Shown: piece after piece, positions 58,801 to 61,749 of the stretch | Position numbering within the stretch: position 1 is the stretch's first letter | How the letters are laid out: each line of letters begins with the position of its first letter | From: Alviniconcha marisindica | Lineage: Eukaryota; Mollusca; Gastropoda; Provannidae | NCBI GenBank assembly: GCA_018857735.1 | Contig: JABMCL010002580.1 | Span: 565,001-629,000 of the forward strand | Direction: 5' to 3' | Length of the DNA: 64,000 bases | Made by a program: the position numbers and the translations under genes | The notes under the pieces: generated by a model | What the model saw: only the letters and a program-made list of their open reading frames with translations | The model's database searches: none | What the model was told of the DNA's origin: nothing

Positions 58801-61749
58801 GTTTACTGGGCTGGTTGGTTTCTTTATACAAACTAAAGGGTGTACATTATGTGTGTATTTCTGGCTCACAGGTATCTAACCGTGACCAGGTGATTTTGCG
58901 CCTGCAGTCTGATCTGGACACAGCACAGCAGAAATACTCGGGTTGTGTTGAAGAGGTAAGGTGTCTTACTGGTTGATAAGCAGATGTGAATCTAATACTA
59001 TGTGTCGATTGCTGTTACAAAATTTATACTTACGACCTTCTCTTGCTAGTCCTAGGCCTTGAAAGTCCACGAAAAACAGCAAATACTACCCCAGCGCTTG
59101 AAAGTCCTTCAAAATCAGCAGATACTACCCCAGTGCTTGAGAGTCCATGAAAATCAGCAAGTACTACCCCAGCACTTTAAAGTCCTTGAAAATCAGCAAA
59201 TTATACTATCCCAGCACTTGGAAGTCCTTGAAAATCAGCAAATACCACCCCAGCACTTGAAAGTCCTTGAAAATCAGCAAATTCTACCCCAGCACTTCAA
59301 AGTCCTTGAAAATCAGCAAATACTACTCCAGCACTTGGAAGTCCTTGAAAATCAGCAAATACTACTCCAGCGCTTGGAAGTCCTTGAAAATCAGCAAATA
59401 CTACCCCAGCACTTCAAAGTCCTTGAAAACTGAGATTGAGGCACTCAGCGTGTCTTGAACACAGTTGTGCCTTTCTCCAAGCTTTAACTAAAATGTGACT
59501 CCATGCTGTTCCTGTCTTGCTGTTTCTGGTCCTGCCTCAGTTCAGTAATTAACATATATAATTATGTAAAGTGTTTTCTGCTTGTAAAACAATCTCCGGT
59601 ATTTTGTTGTTGTTATGTTTGCTTTGGTGGGGTTGTTAAATTTCATCAGGCCCTTGAAAAGAACAAAAAGCTCTTAGAAGTCCTTGATTTGTTTGTCTCC
59701 TAAAACGTGGATGGAGGTTAAACACAAATTGCGTGCTCATTCTACATGGATGGAGGTTAAACACAAATTGCATGCTCATTCTACATGGATGGAGGTTAAA
59801 GGCAAATTGCATGCTCATTCTACATGGATGGAGGTTAAAGGCAAATTGCATGCTCATTCTACATGGATGGAGGTTAAAGCTACTACAGATTAAGAAATTG
59901 CATGCTCATTCTACATGGATGGAGGTTAAACACAGAATTGCATGCTCATTCTACATGGATGGAGGTTAAACGCAAATTGCATGCTCATTCTACATGGATG
60001 GAGGTTAAACACAAATTGCATGCTCATTCTACATGGATGGAGGTTAAACACAAATTGCATGCTCATTCTACATGGATGGAGGTTAAATGCAAATTGCATG
60101 CTCATTCTACATGGATGGAGGTTAAACACAAATTGCATGCTCATTCTGCATGGATGGAGGTTAAATGCAAATTGCATGCTCATTCTACATGGATGGAGGT
60201 TAAACACAAATTGCATGCTTATTATCTTTTTCCAGCTGAACATCAGGGAAGAGGAGGTCGAGCGGCTTAATGCCAAGAACAAGGAGCTGCAGCAGGAGAT
60301 TCGAACCCACCTACAGGAGCTGGAAGACCGGGACAACAAGGTTAGTTAGTTCTTTGATTCCAATGTCCGGTCAGTCACATATATATATATATATACATAT
60401 AAACAGTGTTGTTTTTAACCTTTTATGTGTTTGCATAAGGCCTTCCAGACCTAAATATAATGCTTCAACAATCAGATACTTGCTTGTGTGTGTTTTTATT
60501 TTTTATTTCTACACTTCGATGTACAGTAAAAACATATGATCAGCCTGAAGGTCACACTGAATGAGTGACCTGTTCAGGCAGATGTATGAATAGCCCCTTA
60601 CCTGTTCATATACTGGTTTATTTTGTCAGCTTTGGGGGAAATGTTTCACTCCGCTGGTATGTGACTTTACACTGGTTTATGGAAGACGTTAAAGTGAAAC
60701 TGAAGTGAAAAGGCAACACAGGCTGTATTGGTTTAAGCAAAGTTTATTTACAGTCGTGAAAATATAGAAAGTCAAAGTCATTGCATGAGCAGTAAAAAAG
60801 CTAAGCTTATAGTAAACGCTCACAGTTCACAGGCTGTATTGATAGGAATGGAATGAAAGATTAACACACAGCAGTTTTTCACTCGGTATCTGATCCTGTT
60901 TGTTAAAACAAATTGATGTTTCAAAGTTGCAAAAACATTTCTTGGGTGCTATTTTGTGCACAGCAGTTTTTCACTTGATACCTAGTCCTGTTTGTTAGAA
61001 ACTTGATGTTTGGAAGTTGCGAAAACACTACTGCGAGTGCTGCCATTTTGTGCCCAGCAGTCTGCATCAGTGAGGTCATGAACGCGGCAGGAATATTTGG
61101 CAAAAGTATCAAGTACGTCACTAGTCAACCTTTTTATGTTCTTCATTGGTAAAGAGCAAACCATCATAATGGTGCCCCGATGAGCTCAATTTCAAAGCAA
61201 AAAAAAAAGGTCTTCTTTTGTATGAAATACTGATAGGAGAACCCAGTGAAGCCGTGAGCCGGTTTGGCCTAGCGGTAAGGCGTTAGGCTGGTAAGCAGAA
61301 GGACCTCAGTCCGATACCACTTCGGCTCTCCTTTCTCTTCAAAAAGGTTGTGCTTTGTGGACAGTCTTTGAGACTTTGTCCATCACTTCCTTCTGAAACA
61401 TTAAAATGGCTTTCATTGCTGCCCATCTTAATGCAGAAGTCATTCTGGTGATGACAGTGTAGTGATGGGTATATAATCTCCCTCTTTCCCCACCTCCATA
61501 CCCCCTTCCCCCACTTCTCCCCATCCCTAATAAGCCATACGGTTTCTGTGGACGTTAAGCACCATGTTTACTTACCATTGAAGCCTGCCGATGGACATTT
61601 TTGCACATTTTCAATGTTTTCAGGTTAACATGCGTCTGTGCTCCAGTTCCCCTTTAATGCATTAGTGCCTACCACCTTGTTTGCAGATTGCTGAAGACGA
61701 AAAGAAAATCCAGAAACTGCAGCATGAGCAAGAGATGGCCCTTCATGAG
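17434..61749 (+). CDS. Long coiled-coil protein gene, 29 visible exons, 5' end not found
   Basis: This entry spans the gene; the exons are listed separately. The 29 exons join without a stop into about 1,030 codons. The product is almost entirely heptad coiled coil, rich in Glu, Gln, Lys, Arg and Leu, with no signal peptide or membrane segment visible. Exons typically begin with Val, Ile or Leu in heptad position a and end in Glu, Gln, Lys or Asp just before GT. All introns are phase 0 except the one between exons 3 and 4 (phase 2). Proteins of this build are usually structural scaffolds of centrosomes, cilia, sperm tails or Golgi. PMFBP1-like and CCDC18-like proteins are possibilities I could not check, so no symbol is given. 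No initiator methionine or promoter is identified, so the first exons lie in the left 17 kb or outside the window. Confidence 0.9.
17540..18100. repeat. Tandem array copied from the exon 1 / intron junction
   Basis: About seven imperfect units of 75-80 bp lie here. Each contains a version of the exon 1 tail (gcattgctagag) followed by a GT donor-like gtatgt and then the first ~50 bases of the intron (acatttatatgatcag, cctagtgtcagaa). They lie directly downstream of the real donor and so offer decoy 5' splice sites. The unit clearly began at the junction, because it carries both exon-derived and intron-derived parts. Confidence 0.85.
18510..18641 (+). CDS. Coiled-coil gene, exon 2 (44 codons)
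   Basis: This exon is 132 bp, phase 0 to phase 0. The acceptor tttccccag is strong and the donor is GAG|gtactg. It encodes DLQTRLTRQEEITAQLRDEN and ends in VARSSGHWE, one of the few stretches here that is not obviously coiled coil. Its length (44 residues) is one of only two in the gene that do not fit 7n or 7n+4. Confidence 0.9.
18642..20028 (+). other. Intron 2
   Basis: No exon is supported between exons 2 and 3. The intron holds unique AT-rich sequence and, near 19,610-19,860, a CAGA/CA/CACT simple-repeat cluster. The open frames seen here have no splice-site pair that would link them in phase. Confidence 0.7.
19610..19860. repeat. CAGA / CA / CACT microsatellite cluster
   Basis: Two copies of a short unit with cacagacactgagacag are followed by (CAGA)n, (CA)n, CACT-rich sequence and a second (CA)n tract. 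Confidence 0.95.
20029..20102 (+). CDS. Coiled-coil gene, exon 3 (phase 0 to phase 2)
   Basis: This 74-bp exon encodes IDNVRFRELSVEQVFGSL... and ends after the first two bases of a Leu codon. The acceptor is gttttcag and the donor ct|gtaagc. Failure to splice would put a TAA in frame one codon later, because the donor itself reads CTG TAA. With exon 4 it makes a 63-residue unit (nine heptads) divided by the gene's only phase-2 intron. Confidence 0.85.
20110..20400. repeat. ~80-bp minisatellite, about four copies
   Basis: Units share agccatcacagtc, gtgtcatg, ttcattgtcagtgcaccag and catcaaagaga. The array starts just after the donor of exon 3 but does not contain exon sequence. Confidence 0.85.
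20400..20700. repeat. ~60-bp minisatellite, about five copies
   Basis: Units contain aaagacttcatggaaatg, tgttaaaaggccccattt and agagtgttgtg. The array ends about 30 bp before the acceptor of exon 4. Confidence 0.9.
20732..20846 (+). CDS. Coiled-coil gene, exon 4 (phase 2 to phase 0)
   Basis: This 115-bp exon has acceptor ttttacccacag and donor CAG|gtaatg. It completes the Leu codon begun in exon 3 and encodes QASSGESSQVQEM, then RSQLRRRDDRIDALQQEL. The RRRDDRIDAL segment is an instance of the recurring Arg-Asp...Ile..Leu module of this protein. Confidence 0.92.
20847..21471 (+). other. Intron 4
   Basis: No exon is supported. The right end (about 21,370-21,463) is a SINE-type 3' tail ending in cttacttacttac, which runs into the acceptor of exon 5. 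Confidence 0.7.
21370..21463 (+). mobile_element. SINE 3' tail abutting the exon 5 acceptor
   Basis: The segment reads gccctgacataaccgtac, then tggttgactgggtgtaaaac and a (CTTA)n-type tail. The same tail is found at 7,983-8,025 and, reversed, inside intron 16. The tail forms most of the pyrimidine stretch ahead of the acceptor. Confidence 0.65.
21472..21567 (+). CDS. Coiled-coil gene, exon 5 (32 codons)
   Basis: This exon is 96 bp, phase 0, with acceptor ccctttgtgcag and donor GAG|gtgagc. It encodes DRGHGDMGDYSVSRLKSEL and continues to EDLQYE. The Gly/Asp-rich first third is a likely non-helical insert; the remainder is coiled coil. Its length is 7n+4 residues. Confidence 0.92.
21984..22130 (+). 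CDS. Coiled-coil gene, exon 6 (49 codons)
   Basis: This exon is 147 bp, phase 0, with acceptor ctgctcaacag and donor GAG|gtgagg. It encodes IQNRDRKLSTLQMQVNDL and ends in STAGE. Its length is exactly seven heptads, and it begins with the recurrent module (hydrophobic at 1, Arg-Asp at 4-5). Confidence 0.93.
24720..24960 (-). pseudogene. LINE reverse-transcriptase C-terminal fragment
   Basis: The minus-strand frame reads YCAPQQWNSLP followed by AFKTTFKMHLYK. This matches the typical carboxyl end of CR1/L2/jockey-type non-LTR reverse transcriptases (aromatic-x-A-P-x-x-W-N-S-L-P, then a F-K-x-x-L-K-x-x-L segment). Only this tail is present, as expected for a 5'-truncated LINE copy. It lies antisense to the host gene. 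Confidence 0.6.
25110..25345. repeat. Dispersed repeat, partner of 6,120-6,330
   Basis: It shares with 6,120-6,330 the sequence attagtctttgc, gcagtgagc, cagccagttattaagggc, gtgtggattgcactatctt and gtagaatatc. Both copies have a small AT-rich inverted segment around atatta. The class is unknown. Confidence 0.65.
25470..25553 (+). CDS. Coiled-coil gene, exon 7 (28 codons)
   Basis: This exon is 84 bp, phase 0, with acceptor cttttttccag and donor GAT|gtgagt. It encodes ATKSEDVIRHLKAEL...QSVHD. It is a full 28-residue module with Ile at position 8, Leu at 11 and 15 and Ile at 18. Confidence 0.92.
25785..26350 (-). mobile_element. pogo/Tigger-like DNA transposon remnant
   Basis: The ends are imperfect inverted copies: the left end has gtaccatatttttggg and ataaggcac, and the right end reversed has gtaattttgagattctaagg. 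A minus-strand frame ending at 26,074 reads SDSEDKEFSGLSADSDNE followed by a stop. An acidic C-terminus of this form is typical of pogo-type (DDE/CENP-B-like) transposases. Most of the transposase is missing, so this is a non-autonomous or decayed copy inside intron 7. Confidence 0.45.
27023..27106 (+). CDS. Coiled-coil gene, exon 8 (28 codons)
   Basis: This exon is 84 bp, phase 0, with acceptor cattcttgcag and donor GAG|gtaaat. It encodes VSHYERRISTLESELREC and ends in KGLDE. It is a good example of the 28-residue module: Val1, Arg at 6-7, Ile8, Leu11, Leu15, Glu28. Confidence 0.93.
27990..28410. repeat. Minisatellite (tctgaagagggtgcc), about 20 copies
   Basis: Units of roughly 15-30 bp contain tctgaagagggtgcctctgg. 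The array ends about 25 bp before the acceptor of exon 9. The open minus-strand frames across it are products of the repeat. Confidence 0.93.
28436..28594 (+). CDS. Coiled-coil gene, exon 9 (53 codons)
   Basis: This exon is 159 bp, phase 0, with acceptor tcttgtttag and donor GAG|gtaatc. It starts IGALQERVRESQLSTHDHHE. The second half, RRRDETIQNLRRDVLNLQEK, is the recurrent Arg-Asp/Glu module. Length 53 = 49+4 residues, the same as exons 16 and 18. Confidence 0.93.
29444..29506 (+). CDS. Coiled-coil gene, exon 10 (21 codons)
   Basis: This exon is 63 bp, phase 0, with acceptor atgttttcactag and donor GAG|gtaaaa. It encodes SDQQTKNAGIAEEQLRRSKD plus Glu. It is three heptads long. It is short and less hydrophobic than its neighbours, so it is slightly less certain, but frame, length and splice sites all fit. 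Confidence 0.75.
29915..30735. repeat. Minisatellite, about nine copies of 75-110 bp
   Basis: Units contain gtgagtgaaaaagaccacaa, tctgtagagaaccaccac, gtcatgtttgtccctatccc and a short variable spacer. One copy near 30,080-30,190 has several deletions. Confidence 0.93.
30830..31480. repeat. 197-bp tandem triplication with internal (GT)n
   Basis: Three copies begin at about 30,832, 31,029 and 31,226. Each has gcctgtccacaagagttggg, a (GT)n tract and ctcttggtgtcggctgctgg. Copies 1 and 2 look virtually identical, indicating a recent duplication. The third copy diverges and runs into a poly-C/CA tract near 31,470-31,500. Confidence 0.95.
32035..32156 (+). pseudogene. LINE reverse-transcriptase C-terminal tail
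   Basis: The plus-strand frame reads NDLPFPL, an in-frame stop, then CLDSFRSNLKTILFPKTKD and ends with a stop after SETE. This is the typical end of a CR1/L2-type LINE ORF2 (W-N-D-L-P, then S-F-R-S-N-L-K-T-x-L-F). The internal stop marks it as dead. Confidence 0.6.
32165..32375. mobile_element. Fold-back (MITE-like) element, copy 3
   Basis: The two arms are inverted copies: the left has caacaaagacctgagtcgc and the right gactcaggtctttgttgttg. The outer ends are gttaatgagcgc-like and gcgctaattaactccctt-like. The loop contains gcatgccaggtgagagttac. It is related to 8,757-8,978. Confidence 0.75.
33245..33285. repeat. (CA)n microsatellite
   Basis: This is a simple CA tract within intron 10. Confidence 0.95.
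33636..33830. repeat. ~65-bp tandem triplication
   Basis: Three near-identical units contain aaggacattggggactgg and acacagtgctgcagcaaact. The last unit reads ...ttgggtaagtag, a GT donor-like sequence. Confidence 0.92.
33930..34075. repeat. ~70-bp tandem duplication
   Basis: Two units contain gactgtcagaccctttggg and atttgtgtgcttc. Confidence 0.85.
34358..34441 (+). CDS. Coiled-coil gene, exon 11 (28 codons)
   Basis: This exon is 84 bp, phase 0, with acceptor attcaaacag and donor GAG|gtaatg. It encodes IQRQETKLKAQEDEVLHL...DADTE. It is a 28-residue module with Ile1, Leu8, Val15 and Leu18. Confidence 0.92.
35149..35219. repeat. 71-bp near-perfect palindrome
   Basis: The left arm reads atagaacagatctaggg then aaaggtactcgcctata. 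The right arm is its reverse complement, ending ccctagatctgttctat. There is only about one mismatch and almost no loop. It lies about 75 bp upstream of exon 12 in the same transcript and would form a very strong RNA hairpin. Confidence 0.93.
35296..35379 (+). CDS. Coiled-coil gene, exon 12 (28 codons)
   Basis: This exon is 84 bp, phase 0, with acceptor cctgtttcag and donor CAG|gtaggg. It encodes LKSSRGKVVRLEGELQAL...AQTQ. It is a 28-residue module with Leu1, Val8, Leu11, Leu15 and Leu18. Confidence 0.93.
36015..36115. repeat. ~20-bp minisatellite, about five copies
   Basis: The unit is ggtttgtggccagttgctgg. Confidence 0.9.
36606..36617 (+). CDS. Possible 12-bp microexon (KTQA)
   Basis: A pyrimidine-rich stretch and gaacag precede AAA ACT CAA GCG, followed by a strong donor gtaaga. 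The exon would be phase 0 at both ends and insert four residues between exons 12 (ending QTQ) and 13 (starting VSK). Four residues is the same stutter increment seen in other exons, which favours it. Such short exons often arise by chance in sequence, so this is tentative. Confidence 0.3.
37490..38020. repeat. Minisatellite (tcagtctgtttagagttt), about 20 copies
   Basis: Units of 18-25 bp alternate between gcctcagtctgtttagag and ttcagtcagtttagagt. The array keeps an open plus-strand frame (about 37,386-38,071), but this follows from the repeat; there are no suitable splice sites in phase. Confidence 0.95.
38792..38866 (+). CDS. Coiled-coil gene, exon 13 (25 codons)
   Basis: This exon is 75 bp, phase 0, with acceptor caacttctcag and donor GAG|gtaggt. 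It encodes VSKLTNSLQRLQLSSKDT and ends in LLTCE. Its length is 7n+4 residues. Confidence 0.92.
38867..41659 (+). other. Intron 13 (2.8 kb)
   Basis: The left 2 kb is AT-rich unique sequence with small (AG)n, (CA)n and (TA)n tracts and a poly-C run near 40,520. The right 800 bp is the acceptor-type junction array. No exon is supported. Confidence 0.7.
40840..41659. repeat. Tandem array copied from the intron 13 / exon 14 junction
   Basis: About 18 units of 38-60 bp contain gattaccctttggtatgaag, a decoy AG, then gtggcagaa/gtggtggaa and a variable tail (tgtacagatgatta). The real acceptor reads ccctttggtatgaag|GTGGCGGAACG, so each unit carries the intron end plus the first ~12 bases of exon 14. 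Only the last copy continues into open coding sequence. Confidence 0.9.
41660..41806 (+). CDS. Coiled-coil gene, exon 14 (49 codons)
   Basis: This exon is 147 bp, phase 0, with donor AAG|gttggg. It starts VAERTDALVRLRNEARDAEE and ends QAKAK, seven heptads long. The acceptor has a weak pyrimidine tract and is identical in form to the decoys upstream; I chose it because it gives phase 0 and a 7n length. Confidence 0.82.
41839..42030. repeat. Long (TG)n microsatellite
   Basis: Nearly 190 bp of TG is interrupted by short non-TG islands, starting 34 bp after the donor of exon 14. It generates long spurious open frames on both strands. Confidence 0.97.
42137..42310. repeat. ~90-bp tandem duplication
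   Basis: Two units share gaatgggaatttctccatg, aaaccagccccaaaag and ctggtttaattagtt. Confidence 0.93.
42741..42824 (+). CDS. Coiled-coil gene, exon 15 (28 codons)
   Basis: This exon is 84 bp, phase 0, with acceptor caatttcacag and donor GAG|gtaatg. It encodes TQETQLKLDEAERERQQL and ends in AQARE. It is a 28-residue module. Confidence 0.92.
43478..43636 (+). CDS. Coiled-coil gene, exon 16 (53 codons)
   Basis: This exon is 159 bp, phase 0, with acceptor gtgtttttag and donor CAG|gtaagc. It starts IDRLQTDIQERDLTTSQQ; the second half, LADREEEISRLKADLNVL, is a complete 28-residue module ending QNEGQ. Its 3' end is the seed of the large array in the next intron. Confidence 0.93.
43637..44900. repeat. 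Tandem array copied from the exon 16 / intron junction
   Basis: About 30 units of ~38-45 bp contain gagaaggttgcttagaatga, gggatggg or ggacag, and gtaaactat. The real junction reads GAGAAGGTCGCTCAGAATGA, AGGACAG|gtaagctat. Several distant copies, for example near 44,535, 44,650 and 44,700, still carry a perfect cag|gtaaac donor. A reversed SINE tail is embedded in at least two units. Confidence 0.92.
43665..43725 (-). mobile_element. Reversed SINE tail inside the exon 16 array
   Basis: gtaagtaacttggtgttta, then gtggttatatcagggc, is the reverse complement of the SINE tail at 7,983 and 21,400. A shorter version recurs at about 44,310-44,345. Confidence 0.6.
45335..45481 (+). CDS. Coiled-coil gene, exon 17 (49 codons)
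   Basis: This exon is 147 bp, phase 0, with acceptor cctttgcacag and donor CAG|gtcagt. It starts LCSREETISRLQMQLRDIQ, a recurrent module, and ends in RLDDQ. It is seven heptads long. Confidence 0.94.
45482..45800. repeat. Tandem array copied from the exon 17 / intron junction
   Basis: Two close copies and three or four more diverged ones of ~57 bp contain tatgaccag|gtcagttcttc, then cagccccatgaccataa. They match the exon end GATGACCAG|gtcagttcttc and provide decoy donors. Confidence 0.88.
45868..46026 (+). CDS. Coiled-coil gene, exon 18 (53 codons)
   Basis: This exon is 159 bp, phase 0, with acceptor gccctttgcag and donor GAG|gtcagt. It starts LSRREISLQQLEHDLALARE and ends CLSSE. Its length is 49+4 residues. 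Confidence 0.94.
46027..46200. repeat. Tandem copies of the exon 18 / intron junction
   Basis: Two units of ~75 bp contain ggaggccagaatacagg, gtgtctcagctccgag|gtcagtatcc and cctcatgggtcatgttg. The first part copies coding sequence of exon 18 and the second copies the intron start. Confidence 0.88.
46395..46626. repeat. Tandem copies of the intron 18 / exon 19 junction
   Basis: Four acceptor copies of the form gtttaccgtttgtctggccag followed by gtgaaacattgcctcattt. Only the last continues as GTGAAGCGCCGTGAG, the true exon. Unit length is about 58-60 bp. Confidence 0.9.
46627..46710 (+). CDS. Coiled-coil gene, exon 19 (28 codons)
   Basis: This exon is 84 bp, phase 0, with acceptor gtctggccag and donor AAG|gttgga. 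It encodes VKRREEAIKRLKLEQVNL and ends in YEEK. It is a full module with Val1, Arg-Glu at 4-5, Ile8, Leu11 and Leu18. Confidence 0.93.
47085..47340. repeat. ~37-bp minisatellite, about seven copies
   Basis: The unit contains ttttacagtttttatgtgtc, attcctcatcatgtacc. Each unit has a pyrimidine stretch followed by acag, so each resembles a 3' splice site. No exon sequence is included. Confidence 0.93.
47350..47399. repeat. (TG)n microsatellite
   Basis: This is a simple TG tract between the ~37-bp minisatellite and exon 20. Confidence 0.96.
47472..47534 (+). CDS. Coiled-coil gene, exon 20 (21 codons)
   Basis: This exon is 63 bp, phase 0, with acceptor tttgtttcag and donor GAG|gtattt. It encodes ISQLQREGDQLRSQLRSAQN plus Glu, three heptads. 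Confidence 0.9.
47601..47697. repeat. (TG)n microsatellite
   Basis: About 95 bp of TG begins about 65 bp after the donor of exon 20. Confidence 0.97.
47899..48066 (+). CDS. Coiled-coil gene, exon 21 (56 codons)
   Basis: This exon is 168 bp, phase 0, with acceptor gctgtgatttcag and donor GAT|gtgagt. It starts IESKKAAAKNLESSVEEAK and ends KLHHD. It is eight heptads, the size of two 28-residue modules fused. Confidence 0.94.
48555..49180. repeat. ~40-bp minisatellite, about 15 copies
   Basis: Units contain gacaaagaactgtgtgttct and gctgaatgacactg. A ~105-bp higher-order block (about 48,915-49,120) is itself duplicated. Confidence 0.93.
49262..49532. repeat. Tandem copies of the intron 21 / exon 22 acceptor region
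   Basis: Units contain cttacctgtatgtgtgtaca, cag, atagctac. The real acceptor reads cttacctgtatgtgtgttcacag|ATCAACAAC, so each unit repeats the pyrimidine-poor intron end plus AG and a few following bases. Confidence 0.85.
49533..49616 (+). CDS. Coiled-coil gene, exon 22 (28 codons)
   Basis: This exon is 84 bp, phase 0, with donor AAG|gtaaca. It encodes INNKDELIHQLREDLECL and ends TTAK. It is a 28-residue module with Ile1, Lys-Asp at 4-5, Ile8, Leu11, Leu15 and Leu18. Confidence 0.92.
49704..49962 (-). mobile_element. tRNA-derived SINE, reverse orientation
   Basis: Read on the minus strand it begins gtgagctggcctggcctag, has a B-box-like ttttgattccgcttcggct, and continues with aaacattaaaatggctctc and atcttaatgtacaatc. 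The same body occurs at 4,340-4,667 and 61,256-61,575. It inserted antisense to the host gene. Confidence 0.82.
50273..50356 (+). CDS. Coiled-coil gene, exon 23 (28 codons)
   Basis: This exon is 84 bp, phase 0, with acceptor cctgtggcag and donor GAG|gtgagt. It encodes VLLRDDNIQKLNADMGKL and ends KLHE. It is a full module with Arg-Asp at 4-5, Ile8 and Leu11. Confidence 0.93.
51085..51325. repeat. ~60-bp minisatellite, four copies
   Basis: Units contain gagagtgttgtctgatcatt, cacccactctctgttgat and tgcatttgtcctgaggag. The copies are nearly identical. Confidence 0.95.
51905..52003. repeat. (TA)n/(TG)n microsatellite
   Basis: A short TA tract is followed by about 65 bp of TG. Confidence 0.96.
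52215..52620. repeat. Minisatellite (tttgaggaagaaaactgtca)
   Basis: About 16 diverged units of 20-30 bp contain ttgaggaagaaaact or ctgaggaagataaa. The Glu/Lys-rich open frame over it follows from the AG-rich unit. Confidence 0.9.
53155..53350. repeat. ~60-bp minisatellite, three copies
   Basis: Units contain tgtgcctggtgtatgtaaaa and attacatatatgtatta, followed by gtgtgaaaca. Confidence 0.9.
53960..54790. repeat. Degenerate ~80-bp minisatellite with poly-C runs
   Basis: About eight units contain ctgttgctgtatgtaacag, actccacaatgcag, gactgctgaccccccc. A CA-rich island (54,400-54,470) interrupts the array. Confidence 0.85.
55208..55303 (+). CDS. Coiled-coil gene, exon 24 (32 codons)
   Basis: This exon is 96 bp, phase 0, with acceptor ccgtggttgcag and donor GAC|gtaagt. 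It starts ISKQSELIKKLQDTLSQC and ends RRGEDD. It is the 28-residue module plus four residues. Confidence 0.93.
55350..55580. repeat. (CT)n, poly-C and poly-A simple repeats
   Basis: Two (CT)n tracts are followed by a poly-C run and a poly-A run near 55,540-55,578. Confidence 0.95.
55700..56165. repeat. ~100-bp minisatellite, about four copies
   Basis: Units contain gggattgttacgtatgagag, ctatgttgagtgttgttt and ggggatcatagagaaa. A poly-T run of about 27 bases lies at 55,796-55,822. Confidence 0.85.
56198..56281 (+). CDS. Coiled-coil gene, exon 25 (28 codons)
   Basis: This exon is 84 bp, phase 0, with acceptor gtatgaacag and donor GAG|gtaatg. It encodes VLQRDESIKQLQEDLLES and ends CYNE. It is perhaps the clearest 28-residue module: Val1, Arg-Asp 4-5, Ile8, Leu11, Leu15. 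The acceptor has few pyrimidines. Confidence 0.92.
56938..57135 (+). CDS. Coiled-coil gene, exon 26 (66 codons)
   Basis: This exon is 198 bp, phase 0, with acceptor taaattgtccag and donor GAG|gtgagg. It starts VKTSCMSLEKVMRLEEEVEK, contains LADVGGRASQSCSEL and ends RTCQKE. It is the longest exon and one of the two whose length does not fit 7n or 7n+4. Its last ~45 bases reappear in decayed form in the next intron. Confidence 0.9.
57136..58030. repeat. Tandem array copied from the exon 26 / intron junction
   Basis: About 30 units of 22-30 bp contain caggaagaggtgggtgaggt and ttgacagg. The exon end and donor read CAGAAAGAG|gtgaggtttgacagg, so each unit carries an exon-like aagag and a donor-like gtgagg. 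Units lack stops in some frames, producing long spurious Arg/Lys/Phe-rich open frames. Confidence 0.92.
58031..58500. pseudogene. Decayed copies of the exon 26 3' end
   Basis: Four or five ~110-bp segments contain versions of gatctgaccatctca, cacagaaaaa/ggaaacacac and, near 58,392, accagaaagagaggaggtttg. These resemble exon 26 CTGACCATCTCACAGGAAAA, CACCGCACGTGCCAGAAAGAG plus its donor. They look like older, longer-period junction duplications. Confidence 0.65.
58608..58768. repeat. Single copy related to the 193-bp satellite
   Basis: It contains gcttaatgtcctcagatgtc, gacatattagggacaagctg, aatgccgaagcatggttcaa and tcgttaggacggacagccca, all characteristic of the array at 264-3,110. Confidence 0.92.
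58872..58955 (+). CDS. Coiled-coil gene, exon 27 (28 codons)
   Basis: This exon is 84 bp, phase 0, with acceptor ttctggctcacag and donor GAG|gtaagg. It encodes VSNRDQVILRLQSDLDTA and ends CVEE. It is very similar in pattern to exon 25, including a Lys/Gln-Tyr at 21-22 and Cys at 25. Confidence 0.93.
59055..59435. repeat. 39-bp minisatellite, about ten copies (open frame)
   Basis: The unit contains cacttgaaagtccttgaaaa, tcagcaaatactacccc. Being 39 bp long it stays open in one frame as repeated LKVLENQQILPQH. There is no acceptor in phase before it, and it ends in a stop, so I do not call it coding. Confidence 0.93.
59650..59703 (+). CDS. Possible alternative terminal exon after exon 27
   Basis: An acceptor (aaatttcatcag) is followed in phase 0 by ALEKNKKLLEVLDLFVS and TAA. 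If spliced to exon 27 it would give a shorter product with a coiled-coil-like tail. The segment also resembles the neighbouring 39-bp repeat (ccttgaaaa, gtccttga), so it may be repeat-derived. No poly(A) signal was found close downstream. Confidence 0.2.
   Translation, partial: ALEKNKKLLEVLDLFVS
59705..60232. repeat. 39-bp minisatellite ending at the exon 28 acceptor
   Basis: About 13 highly similar units contain atggatggaggttaaacaca and aattgcatgctcattctac. The last unit grades into gcatgcttattatctttttccag, the acceptor of exon 28. Confidence 0.96.
60236..60340 (+). CDS. Coiled-coil gene, exon 28 (35 codons)
   Basis: This exon is 105 bp, phase 0, with acceptor tatctttttccag and donor AAG|gttagt. 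It encodes LNIREEEVERLNAKNKEL and ends DRDNK. It is five heptads, starting with the Arg-Glu module. Confidence 0.94.
61256..61575 (+). mobile_element. tRNA-derived SINE, sense orientation
   Basis: A tRNA-like head (61,256-61,329) has A-box-like tggcctagcggtaaggcg and B-box-like agtccgatacc, with the ends gagccg/cggctc able to pair. The body has aaacattaaaatggctttc and atcttaatgcagaagtc. The tail is ggtttctgtggacgttaagc, accatgtttacttac. It matches 4,340-4,667 closely. Confidence 0.88.
61687..61749 (+). CDS. Coiled-coil gene, exon 29 (21 codons)
   Basis: This exon is 63 bp, phase 0, with acceptor cttgtttgcag and donor GAG|gttggt. It encodes IAEDEKKIQKLQHEQEMA and ends LHE, three heptads. It is the last exon I can support firmly. 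Confidence 0.9.

Noticed and set aside
59059..59433. 124-codon frame of LKVLENQQILPQH repeats as a coiled-coil exon
   Set aside because: It looks attractive beside a coiled-coil gene, but there is no phase-compatible acceptor and the frame is kept simply because the unit is 39 bp.
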